A stretch of 64,000 nucleotides of DNA from Anticarsia gemmatalis. Lineage: Eukaryota; Arthropoda; Insecta; Lepidoptera; Erebidae. The stretch is taken from contig NC_134776.1 in NCBI RefSeq assembly GCF_050436995.1, positions 16,657,001 through 16,721,000 on the forward strand. The letters are read 5' to 3'. A program made the translations under genes and the position numbers. A model generated the notes under the pieces. It saw only the letters and a program-made list of their open reading frames with translations. It made no database searches and was not told where the DNA came from. This document shows, piece by piece, positions 1 through 14,315 of this stretch. Numbering within the stretch: the first letter of the stretch is position 1; every line of letters begins with the position of its first letter.

Positions 1-2413
1 TAGTTGATACTATCAGAGGGATTATTTATAAATAATGTGACTGTGTTTGTACATTGTGTACTGACTTAATAATGATGGTCTTGAATTGAAAGGCCTCTAG
101 GGAATGTCTATCTAGACACTCTATAGTAATATCATATTGAGCTACCGGCACCTAAGTTGATATCCAAATGTGTATTTTCAGTGAATCAATTTGAGAGAAC
201 GCAAAATCCGTCTGTAATGTAAAGAAAATTGTATCATTTAATTCCAAACAGATTTTAAGTATATACTGATTGAAATGATTATTATTAATGATTAGAATTT
301 ATATGAAATACGTATTCAAACGGAATCTATAAAAAAAACAGATTCCAAATAAATGGCATACTAAACTTGTACCGTTTAGATATTTTAATTATATTAATTT
401 TTATCTCATATTCTATGTTTTTAAAACGCGTAGGCTCGTAATGTTAGTGTTATTTAATTACGAAATAAATGAAAGATTCAATAAACGGATACCTTAGAAC
501 TAACTAAGCTACAAAGCTCTTTTTCAGTTCAGAGTAATTACCAACAGAAATAACCTCATCAATAAATACTTGATGTATTTATTTGTAAGAAAATAATGAG
601 ACTATTCTTCCATACCGAGTAGCAGCGTGCATATTTTTATGTCAACAAATGAGAAATCGAAATAATTATAATAACGAATCTTATGTTTCATAAGCAGAGT
701 ATCAATACGTGTCTGTATTTCATAGCAATTTTTAATTAATCGCTGAAAGGCAATGAAAAGATAATTAAATATCAAAGGCTTTGTGCTATCTAAGCTACGA
801 GAAACTTATTTACTGAACAGTATCGATGCGAATGTAATCTGTGCTGGACAGCCTTTGCTACCTTCTGATAACTCTATTAACTTTTCAATTAAACCATTCA
901 TCTACATAGAGACGATTGGAGTTTTTTTTTCTAAAATTACACTGATTGCTTTTCGCTTAACCTCTTGAAAATTATACGAGTATTTCTCTAGTTTAATATT
1001 CTTTGAAAGAGTATTTGTATTATAAAACGTGAAACAAAGGCTTTCTTTAATGTTTCAATGAGAATTTCTAATTGCCTTTTCTTCCAAATTTAGTAACTTC
1101 GAAATGCTATGTTTCCGTACATTTTACTAAGCTTTTGTAAATACCATTAGTTTGTTTAATAATCTGATAGAAATGAGGTTAAGCCCTCTGGTTCGTCGAC
1201 CATAAAAACTTATATAAATGGTGCATAAGGGTTGCTCACACATTATATACCATTCCTCTGATTCATTATAATTGTTGAAATGATAGACATGCGACGAATA
1301 CGCGCGCAACGTACGTGACGAGCGCAAGAGCACCGATCGCTGTGGGCAACGTCAAATGATAATAAAGAATGATTCAAAACATACAATCTTAAAAGTAATT
1401 TATCTTATAAGTAACGGGTTTTAATTTCAGTAGTTGGGAAAAGGTGTTTATAATTTAAAAACAAGTCTTTGTTATTAACACCCGAGACAGTTCTTCACAG
1501 ATCTAAATGATTGAATTTAATTAACTCGGTAAATGCCAGCATAGAACATGCCCGATGAATTACACAGAGGACCACATGCAGCAATGTATTAGGCGAGCTA
1601 CGGAAAAGTCGCGTTATTACAAACAGTTGAAGGATTTGCCCTGTGTATGCTGGAATCGCTTTGGTAGTCACCTTAATTCGAGTTCTGTTTCCTCGCAGCT
1701 AATATCCGATTTGACATTAAATAAACAAACGCTAACGATCTTCAAAGTCAAGCAGTTGCTGCTGTGATATATTAAAAAAAATATTAATTATGGCAATCTA
1801 CGCGAGAGAACTAGACACACCTCTCATATCCGAATTCCGTTTGAGTTATTAATCAATAATCTCGCTTATATTTTTAGCTTGATATTTTACTACATGGTTT
1901 ATAATTGTAACAAATAATGCTTGAAACAAGGATGAAAAATATATAAGCTTTAAAAAATTAATAAGTTTCGATTACGATAAAATGTTTATGGTAGAAACAT
2001 ATCGTGACTTAAAAAACTGTGAATCAGAGGAAAGAAACGCGTTGTTACACGCAAACTAGCCTCTGTAATAGAGTGCTAAACGAAGCATGTACTTCATCAA
2101 TGTACCACGTACCTACTTATACGATGTGGATACATTGTAAACACATATATGTATAGTTGTATACTCATCACTATGTGTCGGAGGGACATTGTTGCGGTAA
2201 GACGCTCAGACGACTGGCATATACTATAAAATCTATAATACTACAGGGGTGCACTGTTGAGTTTCATATATTGTGCGGCTCTTACTGTTAGTAATCCTAT
2301 TCGTTCGAGATTCAAGAGATTACATACGGAACTTTGAAATTTAAAATGGAATGAACTATTTTTGCGTTTTTAAATTATTTTTCTGCGGCAAAGCCGTACC
2401 TCTACAATCGTAA

Positions 2414-2660
2414 TCTATACTAATATTATAAAGTTTAAGAGTTTGTTTGTTTAAACGTACTAATCTCAGGATCTACTGGTACGATTTGAAAAAATATTTC
2501 AGTGTTAAGTAGTCCATTTATCGTGGAAGGCTATAGGCTATATAACATCACGCTAGGGCCATTAGGAGCGGAGTAGCAACGAAAAATGTTACAAAAACGG
2601 GGAAACACTATGACCCATTCTCTCTTAGGTGACGCTAGCGAAGTTGCGCGGGTCAGCTAG
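2414..2660 (+). mobile_element. Non-autonomous Helitron, Lep1 type, copy 1
   Basis: Starts TCTATACTAATATTATAAAG and ends GCGCGGGTCAGCTAG, sitting between A (2413) and T (2661) as Helitrons do. The internal text (TTTGTTTGTTT, then TAATCTCAGGATCTACTGG, CATTTATCG-GGAAGG, ATGTTACAAAAACGG) matches the widespread lepidopteran Lep1 family. It is 247 bp with no coding capacity. Confidence 0.85.
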
Positions 2661-3917
2661 TATTTTAGAAATGGCTACAATAAGGTTAAAAAATATGGAG
2701 TATAGTAGTGCAAAAGTCACTGTCGTTTTTCAAATATTTCTTATCCACGGTGAATAATGTCTCACAGGCAGATGTTTGGTCATCGTGTTACAATCCGAGA
2801 AATCGTGTTGTAGTCTCGCGCGTTACTCATTATTGTTTCAAAGAATGTTATTTTTATTCGCTGAGAATTTATTTATAGCTGTTTGTTTATTTTCATTATG
2901 ACAGGTGTTTGTTTTCGTAGTGTAGTAAATATTTGAAAACTTATTGGTTATTTACTATTTGAAAAAAATTGTTAGAGTAATCGATGTAGATAATTAGGTC
3001 GTACTAATTAAGAATATCTAATTTACTTACTTTAGAATTAAAAGATATAGTTTCTTCCGAAGCTATTCTTTACTAGTATTATATGGAATATATTTATGTA
3101 TATGAAAAAATGTGTTGCACAATAATTACTACAATTACTTCATCATATCACATTTAGAAAAAACTATTAAGTACTTGAAGTACCGAAACTAACCAAATTA
3201 AATACAGATCAAAATGTTTTTATTTCGTATACGGTTTACAAACGTTATATTTTTAACGTTTCGAAAAAATACGTTACAATAACAAGGCTAAACAAGATAC
3301 AAAAAACTTAATAGGTAATAATTTGACATAACACACACACACACACATACAAACTACTCGGCAACTACCAGTCATAGTCCCTTACAACCTTGCTTCGTAT
3401 ATGATTGAGTCACGTAGGTACTGCCATCGATGTGTTTCTTTTCAAAGTTGTTTTTTCATTGTTAGGTAAAACTTTTTGTGCTTCTCGTATTATTTGGTTG
3501 CTGTGGCACAACTGTTCAATGCATTCGTGAGCTAGTTTTTTTGTTTATTCAGCATGAACTTTTTAGGGACACGAGTTTCTAATTAAGGTTTGACTCAGTA
3601 GAGTAGTAAAGTTGTGTAGTTATTGTAGTTAGAATATCACTTTTTATGTATGTATATCAATGCACATTTCACATTATCACTCGTAGCTTTGGATGGTTTT
3701 GCGACTTACGGATTTCACATTTATCTCATGGTAAGTTATTGTACGGTTTTGGCATACGTAATATTTAACTTGTCACTGAGTTGTATACTCAGTTCTCGTT
3801 TTTACTTAAGGGTACATACGTATTTTAAAATTGTAAACTTTTTGTCGCTAAGTGACCGCACTTTGCGTCTTGAAATGAAGACAGATCTAATTTGGTTTAA
3901 AAGCTTCCAAGAACACA

Positions 3918-4219
3918 TCTATACTAATATAATAAAGCTGAAGAGTTTGTTTGTTTGTTTGTTTGTTTGTTTGTTTGTTTGTTTGTTTGTTTGTTTGTTT
4001 GTTTGTTTGTTTGTTTGAACGCGCTAATCTCAGGAACTACTGGTCCGATTTGAAAAATTCTTTCAGTATAAGATAGTGCATTTATCGAGGAAGGTTATAG
4101 GATTTATTTCATCACGCTACGACCAATAGGAGCGGAGTAGCAACGAAAAATGTTACAAAAACGGTGAAAATTTTGAGCCTCTCTTATGTGACGCAAGCGA
4201 AGTTGCGCGGGTCAGCTAG
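3918..4219 (+). mobile_element. Non-autonomous Helitron, Lep1 type, copy 2 with expanded microsatellite
   Basis: Same ends and body as the copy at 2414 (TCTATACTAATATAATAAAG to GGGTCAGCTAG, between A and T), 302 bp. The extra length comes mainly from its GTTT tract. Confidence 0.88.
3945..4017 (+). repeat. (GTTT)n microsatellite inside a Helitron
   Basis: About 18 uninterrupted GTTT units in 73 bases. The sister Helitron at 2414 has only about three units at the same place. The open frame over it (a repeated Cys-Leu-Phe-Val pattern) is an artefact of the repeat. Confidence 0.95.
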
Positions 4220-7200
4220 TCGCCTATAAAGTTGATGACTGTGAGTATTGTGAGTCATTTCGTTTCTCAAAGCAACTCATACAACTCTTCTATTCTTTCA
4301 AGTTGAGTGCTGTGTATGCGGTTACTGTTTTAAGTCAGTGACCACTGGCTATTCCATATAAACCGGGCACAGCTAGGAAAGGTGTACACGTGCGCAATTT
4401 ATCCGCAGAGCCCGCCGGCTCCGAGCTCTGCCGATTTACACCGACTATGACCGACACGCCCACAGTCATTCCACACTACCATATTCAACAGGTTTGACTT
4501 TCCACTAAATCAAAGATTTATTGCGTTTTATTTACAGTTAAAATGTACTTTTCACAAACAACAATATTGCGACATGCCTGAAATTTCCTTTTGTTGTTCT
4601 ATTTAAACGTTTTAGCTTAAAATACAACAATAGGGAAAAATGTTGACGTGGGTTTGTGTTTAGCTTATGCACAATGTGCACTAGCCGCTATCGCGAATAC
4701 TGAATCTTGACTTTTTTGATGCAACAGATATTTCCCCTATTATTTACTGCGTCGTTTTGCGATATGGCAACGCGGTAATTTTGCGTTACACGATATATTA
4801 TACCGCACGTATTATGTAGATAAGTAAATGGGTCTTTGACATATTTAAATAACAAACGGTTCCCGATCAAATGTCATGTATTGTAATCTTACAAGTCTTT
4901 AACTAACATCGAGCAGGCAATGTTGTGGAAACTTGTTTTTATTTGTTCCGTTAATCTGGCAGTTTATTGCAAAGTTTCGTTAGTTGCTGGCACATACAAC
5001 GTTAACCCAAATAACATGATCATACATAAGCTTGACGTACACGTCGAAAACTACTGTGACGAATTTTCATGACATTTACCATTACTTTTACTTGCGAACG
5101 TATAACAAGTGACCCGCCGGCTTCGTGGCATAAACAGTTCTTAGTGAGAGGATATTGTAAAATAACATAGTCCTAATGTAAGACGATTAATTTAAAGCGC
5201 GAGCTAAACAACTCGTGCACAGCTGGTTACCTTATGAACAATGGTGCGGCCTTGATTGGAAACTTGTATAACAACTAGCCAAACATTCAGTTCACCGGTT
5301 TATTTCGTACTGCACATTCCCCGCTCTACGTGCTAAAATATTTCATTAAAACATAACAAATATTTTCTACTCGTTTCTATGCGAATAGAGAATCGTGTGT
5401 GAAAATGTTCCCACTGCGGTACAATCGATTTGCGGCTTGCCTATGACGTTTGCAAATAGTCCTGCTGGGAAACTGTCCTGCTAGTTGGTTTGACATTGGT
5501 GCCATTCCCGACTTTACGATGCTGACGTCCAGTTGGCGATGTGGGGTAAAAATTTTAGAGAAGGCTTTCGGGCGTACCAAAATAATATTCACACAGTTTG
5601 CGCTGAAATAATAACAATTTGTCAAATGCCACTAACAAAAATAGTTCAATATGATAATGTTACGTTTAGAGAAAGTCAGGTTTTAAAAAAATTACTCGGT
5701 CTAAAGACAGAAAGTTGTTGCGATGTTTCTAAAGACCGTTAAGTCTCCGTGGATGAGAGCTAACCCTCGACCGGCTAGCACTTAGCTGGCTTTACACCAG
5801 GAAGGTGACCCGCCGACCAGGGAAAGTAAAACAAACAGCCTTTGTATTGTGTTCGATAAACTGAACCGACTCACCCTTCTGTACCGAACACTTAAAGTTT
5901 CCTAAACTTGCCGGCGACCGAATAAAACGTGCTCACAAATATTTTTCACGCTTAATTTAGCATCGAGTTTCTTGTTTACTAGATATTTTGCACTCAGTTA
6001 CCATATGAAGTTTCTACAATTCTTACAAAAAGTTGATTAGGTTATTAATGCACACGAAAGATAACCTTATAGGAAGAAATAACTGTTATTTATAATACAG
6101 TTCTTATAAAACGTGTTAATTAGTTTAATTAATAGTAATGCAATGACTTGTAAGTACCGATCGCTTACTTTTTGCCAGTGAAACCGCGCTTTCTATTCCA
6201 ACGGCTGTCTGCGTCGTCCGGACCTAATTATGTACAGGTATTTAGGTGGCAAGGTACTGCACTGCGGAAACCCACATCCGCTCCTAGTAACAATGTTAAT
6301 TATGATATAATGGGTCCACACGTGAACTCCTTACAAGATACAAGTATTCAACATCTTCGCAACTAAATTAACACGTTGTACCAACAAGTTCTAGTCGCTT
6401 TACTTACCTAGAAATAAGTCCTTTAGTTTGAGTGCTGCTTGCGACAATTTGTAGCGATAGTTATGATATTATATTATTTGGTCTGTGTTATTTCGAACAC
6501 TGCTTTTAACACAGGTATTCATAGTAGTCTTAAACATCAACAATTCATCTTGTTCTTGAAATTTTCCCTAAAGACGTAAGGCGATTACTTGCTGTATACC
6601 GACGAGTGTATTGTTTCAGCGGGTGAGAGCTCTTACAGTTATAGCGATCGCTTTGTTCCACGTTTTATTTAATTAAACTTTGATACCAAAATTCGCGTTG
6701 CAAGCGTAGGTACACATAAAATAATTCTTTGAGAGAAAGTTGTCGGATTTATTGGAAGTTATTTCTTAGCGATATCTGTCAAATCAGTTCATCTCCCCCG
6801 GCAATGGTATTGCAGTGCGCAGAAATATGTCAACGACGTCTGGCTCTTGGCCTTCGAGGATCCCTTATTATACTGCCGAGACGCTTGTAAAGCCCACTCG
6901 AATATAAAGTAATTGATTTTCGCAACTTTAACAATATCGGTTGCTTTTTGTGTTAGGTGTCTGTTGTTTTTCTTTATAGAAATGTATCGGAATTATGGAC
7001 ATACTTTTTAAGACACTTTTTTGGAAATTACATTACTTGCATTATTATGTTTACCAGCAAATTTAGAGACAATCCTTGCGATTTTAATCCAAGTAATAAT
7101 ATATAAGTAACTGGTGATGGTAATCTTTTAATATAATTCAAGCATGTTATGTCTGTCCACATGCCGCCACGCAGTACTAAGCGCGTTAATAATTTTGTCT

Positions 7201-10200
7201 TAACGTGGTATTCACGCGCAAAGTTTATCTTACAAAATCTGCTATTTATCACTGCACCAAAATGACTTTAATTCACGATTTATGTTTCCACTGTGCTGTT
7301 AAATAGTTTATTGTTGCCAAATGTTTGGTACTGTTGTAATACTTTACTTTAAACGGGTAATATAATGTAAACTAATCGTATTTTAGATTTGTGATAGTTG
7401 TACTATTAAAATACGATGTAGGGTAACTTGATAGTTAGTGGGCACAAGGGTAATACGCCTGTTAGAAGACGAGGTCCTTAACCTCCGATACATGTCTTGA
7501 AATATCGTTTTGCCACAGCCGAACCAATCATACTGTGAAATGTTTTTCTAAAAAACAATACCAATAGAACTAAGTTGCCTTACAGTAAGTTTTTTTTTGT
7601 TTTCTTTAATAAGCCTGTGAGTGACTATCCTTTAATATAACATTAGTCTAGTTGAAATAAAAAATTAGGCGACCAATGTCGAAATAATATTTAGATAAAA
7701 ATAATATATATTTTTGCTTACTATTGGTCTACGATTCGATCTTGGTGTTGCAGATATATTCAAGTCTTTCACTCGTAGGTCAAAGTCACTTTGACTTTGA
7801 ATGTCCTGAACTAAGCTCACCTCGTCCTGTCCTCAGGGTTCAATTGCTGCAATAAAGACTCCCGTGTAAAAATGTAAATGGTAATTTATAATAGCAAAAA
7901 ATAATAAGACTTTGACACCCAGCTCTAGCTCTTAGGTACATCATACTTTGCTGCTTTCGAATTATTTCGGACTGAAATATTGTGAAAATATTTTGATATC
8001 TTCATTTCTTAAATTAACGATACTACTTACTCCTCTCTATTACTTGACACTCTAATCAAGAAAAAGTCTCTCGGTTTGTTATTATATAATAATAGATACA
8101 TACCCGCTTTGGAATAATTGAATTATCGTTGAGTACTTATTCCAGGTTGACTTAATTTGTCAATTCAACTGTTAAGTGAGTTAAGTAATATAGGTTTAGT
8201 GCATAACATAAAATGATTACTACTTGTTCATTTAAATTTCTAGAGATTTCTTTAGGTAATTTACGTATGTGCCTAAGTTCAGTTATGCCGTGCCATCAAT
8301 TTAGGTGGCGTATGTGTTTTGTAAAGCTTTAGCAAGTATACCTATAAAAAAGTATACAGAAATTATATGTTTCCGGCAGTTTCTGCTCAAAATGTTGTGC
8401 AAAAAGCAAATAAAATCACAATTCAATTTACTTTCAAGAAGTATATAAATAAATGAAACATATTCTCGATACACGTGTGCTGAGAATTAACTTTCAAAGT
8501 GAAGATTTCCCCGGATTGTTACATGACAGCTATTATTGGAAATTGGTTCAAAAGGTCTCATATCTATTGAAAGAGAATTATTTTGATGTAATAACATATT
8601 ACTCCTTTATGAATACCGTGCTAGCGGCAATAATAGACTGGAATATTTTGTATGCATTAATGTGTATTTTATTAAAATTGTGTTGCTTCACCTAGCTGAT
8701 ATTATGTAGTGTTAAAATTTTTTTGACCAAATTGACATCGTTTAAGGTTTAAGTTGCCCTAACACACCACTTACTGAAACTAATCCCAACTCGCTTGGCC
8801 TGCGCGGTTAGGTCGCATAAAAGTGTAAGTCGCTGGGGAGACGGCTTCCTCGCGCTTTGTGGTCAACATACTAATGCAAACCCAATTGTTTAAACCTCAC
8901 TGCCATCACTTTCAATCGTGAGTTAATCTTTCAAATAATACAAGTGATAATTATACATTATTATAAGAGAATAATATTATCTTGGAGAACTGCTAAGGAG
9001 TTTGTAAATGATGCAAATTATGGTACAGACTACAGATATGAACACTTAAATTATAAATCCGAGAAAGCTTTAAGAGTCCTATGCAGCGTCGTCTCGACAG
9101 AAATGTTTTAACATGCAATGCAAGACTGTTCATAAAATATTTTACACAGTATTGTTCGCCTATTTTCGTCGACTATGCCCTTATTAAAGTTTCATTTAGA
9201 AATTTTGTATTTATGACGTATACCTTACAAATTCCCTCGTATAACTTTCAGCAGTCTGAAAGTTTGTTCAAAACTTCATTGTGACTCTGCACTCCAGATT
9301 CATAAGTTAGTCTATCTATTTTTAGAGTTATAATAACTGAAATGAGTCATCTTTCGGTTTGACTTGGAAGATGAATTAGTTGCAGTCAGCGATTTATTTC
9401 TTCGTACAACAGTTAATAGAACAAGAAAAACGTTTTCTTATTGGTTATAGCTTTATTTATGAGATTTAGTGCCGCTTCGCCTACTATTTCCTGCGTTTAT
9501 TCGCGCGTTCTATTTTAACGAAGCTTACCCTAAATCCATCGTCCTCATAATCCACATTAGTTATTAATATACCAATCTCAATTACGCCTTGCCATTCGAA
9601 CTATGAATCCGGCATTAAGAAATTTATCCATTCATATAATAATAATTGGATTTACGCAATGGAGATAAATAATGAGTCGTTAAGGTAAGGAATACTACTT
9701 TCATTATTGAAAAAATCTTAATTTAGCGATAGGCAACATAATGGTTTTCATTTTCTTCTACTCTGCATATGATAATGATACCGTAAATATGAATAAAGGG
9801 TAGTCCATAAGAGTATTGATGGCTAGTCTTAAACAAATAGGCACTGAGGCCATGCAAGATTGACGTTTCGCGTGACTTGTGTAATTTCTTATAAGCAGAA
9901 ACAACATTAATTAGTATACTTTTAGTATTGAATTTAATTTCATACTTACGGCAAATTTGTAGAGAAATTAATGAAACTATTTTATTAAGAGTAAAAAACA
10001 TACAGACGGATCACGCAGGTACTGCTTATATTCTACGCGTACTAAGATATTTTACTGCTTTTATGTTCTTGTTACGTTGATAAATTTTTAAGGTATTAAA
10101 TTAATTGGCAAGCTTTTTGACTCCTGAATTGATATAATTGTTCATTAGCTTAAAATCTGATTGGCTTACGTGGCGCTTTGTAAAGGGGTTAATACGTTCA

Positions 10201-13154
10201 AATTAGTCTTCACCCACCCTATGTCCAGACGGCTACGTCTAGATAATTAAATAGCCCTCGAACTCAGCTCGCACCGACCAAATTTCCGGGAGGATCCCCC
10301 TTCATGATTCAGTTATTTGTGTCCAATAATACGCGGCAACGTGCTACCGAGCGGGACATACATTTTGCTATGGTTGACCCCTTTAATTCGTACGTGTATA
10401 GGCACAATTAATATTATAGTAGTCAAAATGGAATCCTTTTGCGTTGCTATATAAATTTTTCTTTCTCATTGCTTTTATTATCAAAAAAATGCCCATTATT
10501 ATTGAAATGTATTTAGCGCTTCTTAAATGAAGATTATTTGTTTGTTAAAAGTGCGAATAACTAACAAGATACTGACTCTTTAGATTCGAGTGTTTACGGC
10601 TAAATAAATAATTTACTTAAATTAATAATGTAATTACTTAAATAAAGCTAATCCATTTATCTATCGTTATATGGCTCTAGTAATATCACCATCTTTATTA
10701 TCCCGTCTTATATGATTACGTAATACATAGAAAGTAACCTTTATATTCGGTTATTTCGAACTTGATAAGTCTATTATGTTATATTTCGTTATGTATGAAA
10801 TTAACAGACCTTTTTGTAGTTATTATATTTGTTACGAAAATAAGAGCGCTGGTAAATTACACTCAACTTATTAATAATAACGTCTATAATAAACAGAAGC
10901 ACGGACACGCGCTCTTTAAAGAATCAATGCATAATCCCATTAAAAATACTCCATTAGTTATCGAGAGAAGCTTTCAAGCTGACTACTTTTTGTTTGCCTT
11001 CGGCAGTCGCATAACCCTTTATTTGTCTATATGAGACTCGCGTGCGCTTCAAAGAGAAATGCTAAATTAGCTTTTAAATTGTGTATTATTCGTAGATCCT
11101 TTTAGGATAATATCTTCGTACGTTGTCGAGGTATTAAAAACGTAATACATTTAGTAGACGGATAGGTATTAGTACCTTTCAAAATAATGATTTTCTATTT
11201 AAGCTACATATTTAAAATTGGTATTCTCAAGTGAATATAGTCAGCATAATATACCTGAGTACATAGTAACAGAAATACGGCACGTTATCTTCTTGTAGTG
11301 CTAACTTGTAACATGTTCGTCGCCTACGAGTCCCACACGGGAAGTACGGGGTGGTTCTATTCTCGGGCGGAAACCACACGACTAAACCGGTTCTCTACCG
11401 TTGATTATAAAGTTGCTCCTTAAAGTTACCTACCGTCTCACTGATCTGTCGTACATTTGGATCGACGGGTACGGTTAAGTCGGCGTCACTTTATTTTCAA
11501 AACTACTTTGATTCATTCGTTATGGTAATTGTATGTATTATTTGGACTTACCAATGACACTATAAAAACTTCGACAGGTTTATCTATGTTTTATCACTTT
11601 AAATGAAGTTTTAAACTATTTCTTTACGATATAAAGACTGATCTCTATTTTTTATTCGGACGGATAAAGTTATTTCACTTATTTCTTAGTATAATTTTGA
11701 TTATTATTGAAAAGTATAAAGCCAGTATACTAATTGTTCTAATGCAAATTCACTTGTACCACTAGTAACAAGATATTGTTATGCAATTATGACATGAATA
11801 GAACAGTAATTGATACATTTTCCTAATTTATTAGTGTAGGGCCAATTATGTCTACTTCAGATTTGTAGTCTTCTGAACTGTACAACCAATTAATTCAGAC
11901 TTATTGGAAACTCGGCTAGCAAACGTGCCGCATTCTAAGTAAGGGTGGCGACAAGAAATACGTTGAAATATATGTTTAGATTTACTTCTCTAATTAATAA
12001 CTTAATTGAAGCTCTACCATACCGCCACAAGTTGCAAAGTCGTCAGTTAATGTACTACCTAGACTGCGGTGTACTATTGCCGCGAGGGTAAGGGAGTCTC
12101 ATTCGTTTTAGAAATTAATATCGTGATTGCCTGTGAAACGTAGATCCGGCTTTGTCTGTTATAGCGATGCATTCAAAAGCTTGTAAAGCCCTCTGCGTAG
12201 AAGATTACCCACTCTGCGAAATTGTTGGTCCCCGTTAGAATAAAAACGCAACGACAAGAAGGGTATAAATCTAACATATTTTGTTACGTCAGATAAGAGA
12301 ACGATGGGAGATAACTTTTTTAAACCGTTTTTTGCCTCGATTCACCTGTACCCCACGATTTTTTACATTGTTAGCACCGCCCCGGCCCCTAGTGTAACGT
12401 AAAGCCAGACAGGTAGACATCGCTAACTAGTGTATTAATCAACTTACCAGTTTGTTAAACGCTCCATGTTACTGAGTTGACTTTGTCTATCTACAATATC
12501 CACGAAATAAATACATTTATATATTATCACGAGTATCAATTTTAAATTATGCACTTGTATAGTAATATCGGGTTTCAATATGCATCTTTATTACGTTATA
12601 TAAGTTTTCGAATCAAATATCTTGTTGGTAGAATCAGGAGCTACTTACTTCTTCCTTACTGGGAATGTAATAAAAATGCATCGTGTGCTCAAACATCGAC
12701 ATGCACTATCAATAAACCTTCCATATTTTCATCTCATCGGCTTGTCTGGATATTAAACTTTCTGTTTATTTGGAATTTCGCAACGCATACTGTAAACTTT
12801 GTTCATGTCTAATATTTTACATGTATATCCCAAAGTTAGCTGCCTGTTCAATCTGTTGGAAATTATTATAGGGATTACTTGCTATTACTTTGTTGTTAGG
12901 AACTTAAGGCTTTCCTGGGTACAGGAGACTGACATGACAATGCGAATTTATTATTAGAAAGAAACGAACATGACCTTTAAAAATCTGTGCTATCTTTTTA
13001 GAGTCTATCGTATTATGAGCTTAATAAAACTAAAACATTAATACCTACTAACTTTAAACAAAACAATAAAGTATTAAATAAAGGAATCTTTCTATTATAC
13101 TCGATAATTTGAACAATCATACTTTTACAAGAGCTCTCATCTCCACACGTATTA

Positions 13155-13207
13155 TACAAAAAAATACAATCGAATTGAGAACTTCCTCCTTTTTGGAAGT
13201 CGGTTAA
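13155..13207 (+). repeat. Possible lepidopteran repeat end
   Basis: GAACTTCCTCCTTTTTGG followed by AAGTCGGTTAAAAA after an A-run resembles the terminal part of a repeat common in moth genomes. No matching start is visible, so it is a fragment at best; recognised by memory only. Confidence 0.35.
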
Positions 13208-14258
13208 AAATAGCTCCGGAATACTCAGTCTATGTTAGTTTTTCGATGCATTTTCGGTGCTCTGGCTTGTCAGTTTAGATCAGACAGATTTTTATCTCTA
13301 AATATATCGGGAATTTCTAGTTCGGATTGGCAATAAAAAATACGGTAGATGGATTTCGTACTAGACTTTGATTAAAAAGTTTTATGCCATGATATTTTGC
13401 CGTTATCGACCAAATGTGTATTGATGTTCTGTTGACAAAACAATACTTGCTACTCCTTACATCATTACAACTAACATCTTAGCATGGACATTTTGATTGT
13501 ATCTCAAATTAAAAAAGTTTCTTAAGTTTAGTGTGGTTTTATATCTGACTGTACAATGTACATAACATGTCATGCCAGACTTCCGATTTCTTATACGTCA
13601 TAATCTTATTTGGGCAAAACAGAGAACTTAATCGGATGGAATTTTTGAACTAAAAGGAAATACCTAGTACTCTTTTTCGTTTTTTTTGTTCGTTGAATCT
13701 ACACATAAAGGTACACATGTATGTACATAACGTAGTTTCGGTGGTCGGTGTAAGTAAAGTAAACACGATGCCCGCCACCGGTCGGCGCCGCGACGCGTTG
13801 GGCTGCGATGAACGCGTGTACAATTTGTTTGTTACACAGTTTAGAATTGGCACGGTTTGCCGCAGTAATAGAACAATGCAGGTGGCGACCTTGCCGTTTT
13901 TTAAGGATCGACAGATGTGCTCGCTTTGACGCGAGTTTGTTTTTCGTAGCTAAAATTATCTCATTTATTTCACGGGTGGTTAAATTATTAATTTAAAGAG
14001 GTACCTAATGAATAAAAATACCTATATTAAGTACAATTAGTATGCACTCCATATTGTGCTCCCATATATTGATTAGTACAAAACAGAATCATAAACAGCT
14101 ATAACTATTTACAATTGTTTATATTTATAAATGCTATTGCATTCTTTCTATTGTTGATTTAAATATGCATGTTTATTTCTCTATGAAGCAAAACACACAG
14201 GCATGTCTAGCCCCGTGTCTAGATGTTTGTAGACGATACGAGAGTTTTCGATGGCGAT

Positions 14259-14315
14259 GCTCACTATTAAGTAACAACCGCGACTACATTTCGCGGTTGT
14301 TACTTAATAGTGAGC
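14259..14315. repeat. Perfect 24-bp inverted repeat with 9-base loop
   Basis: Bases 14259-14282 (beginning GCTCACTATTAAG) are exactly complementary to 14292-14315, separated by ACTACATTT. It has no coding capacity. It may be the end-to-end remnant of a MITE or a transcribed hairpin; function unknown. Confidence 0.9.

Noticed and set aside
3650..4018. 122-residue open frame on the + strand
   Set aside because: Its second half is the translated (GTTT)n tract and Helitron sequence; the first half has no splice context or family resemblance.
13650..13996. Three overlapping frames in a GC-richer patch
   Set aside because: All are short and overlap on both strands, with no conserved motif or good splice pair; treated as compositional.
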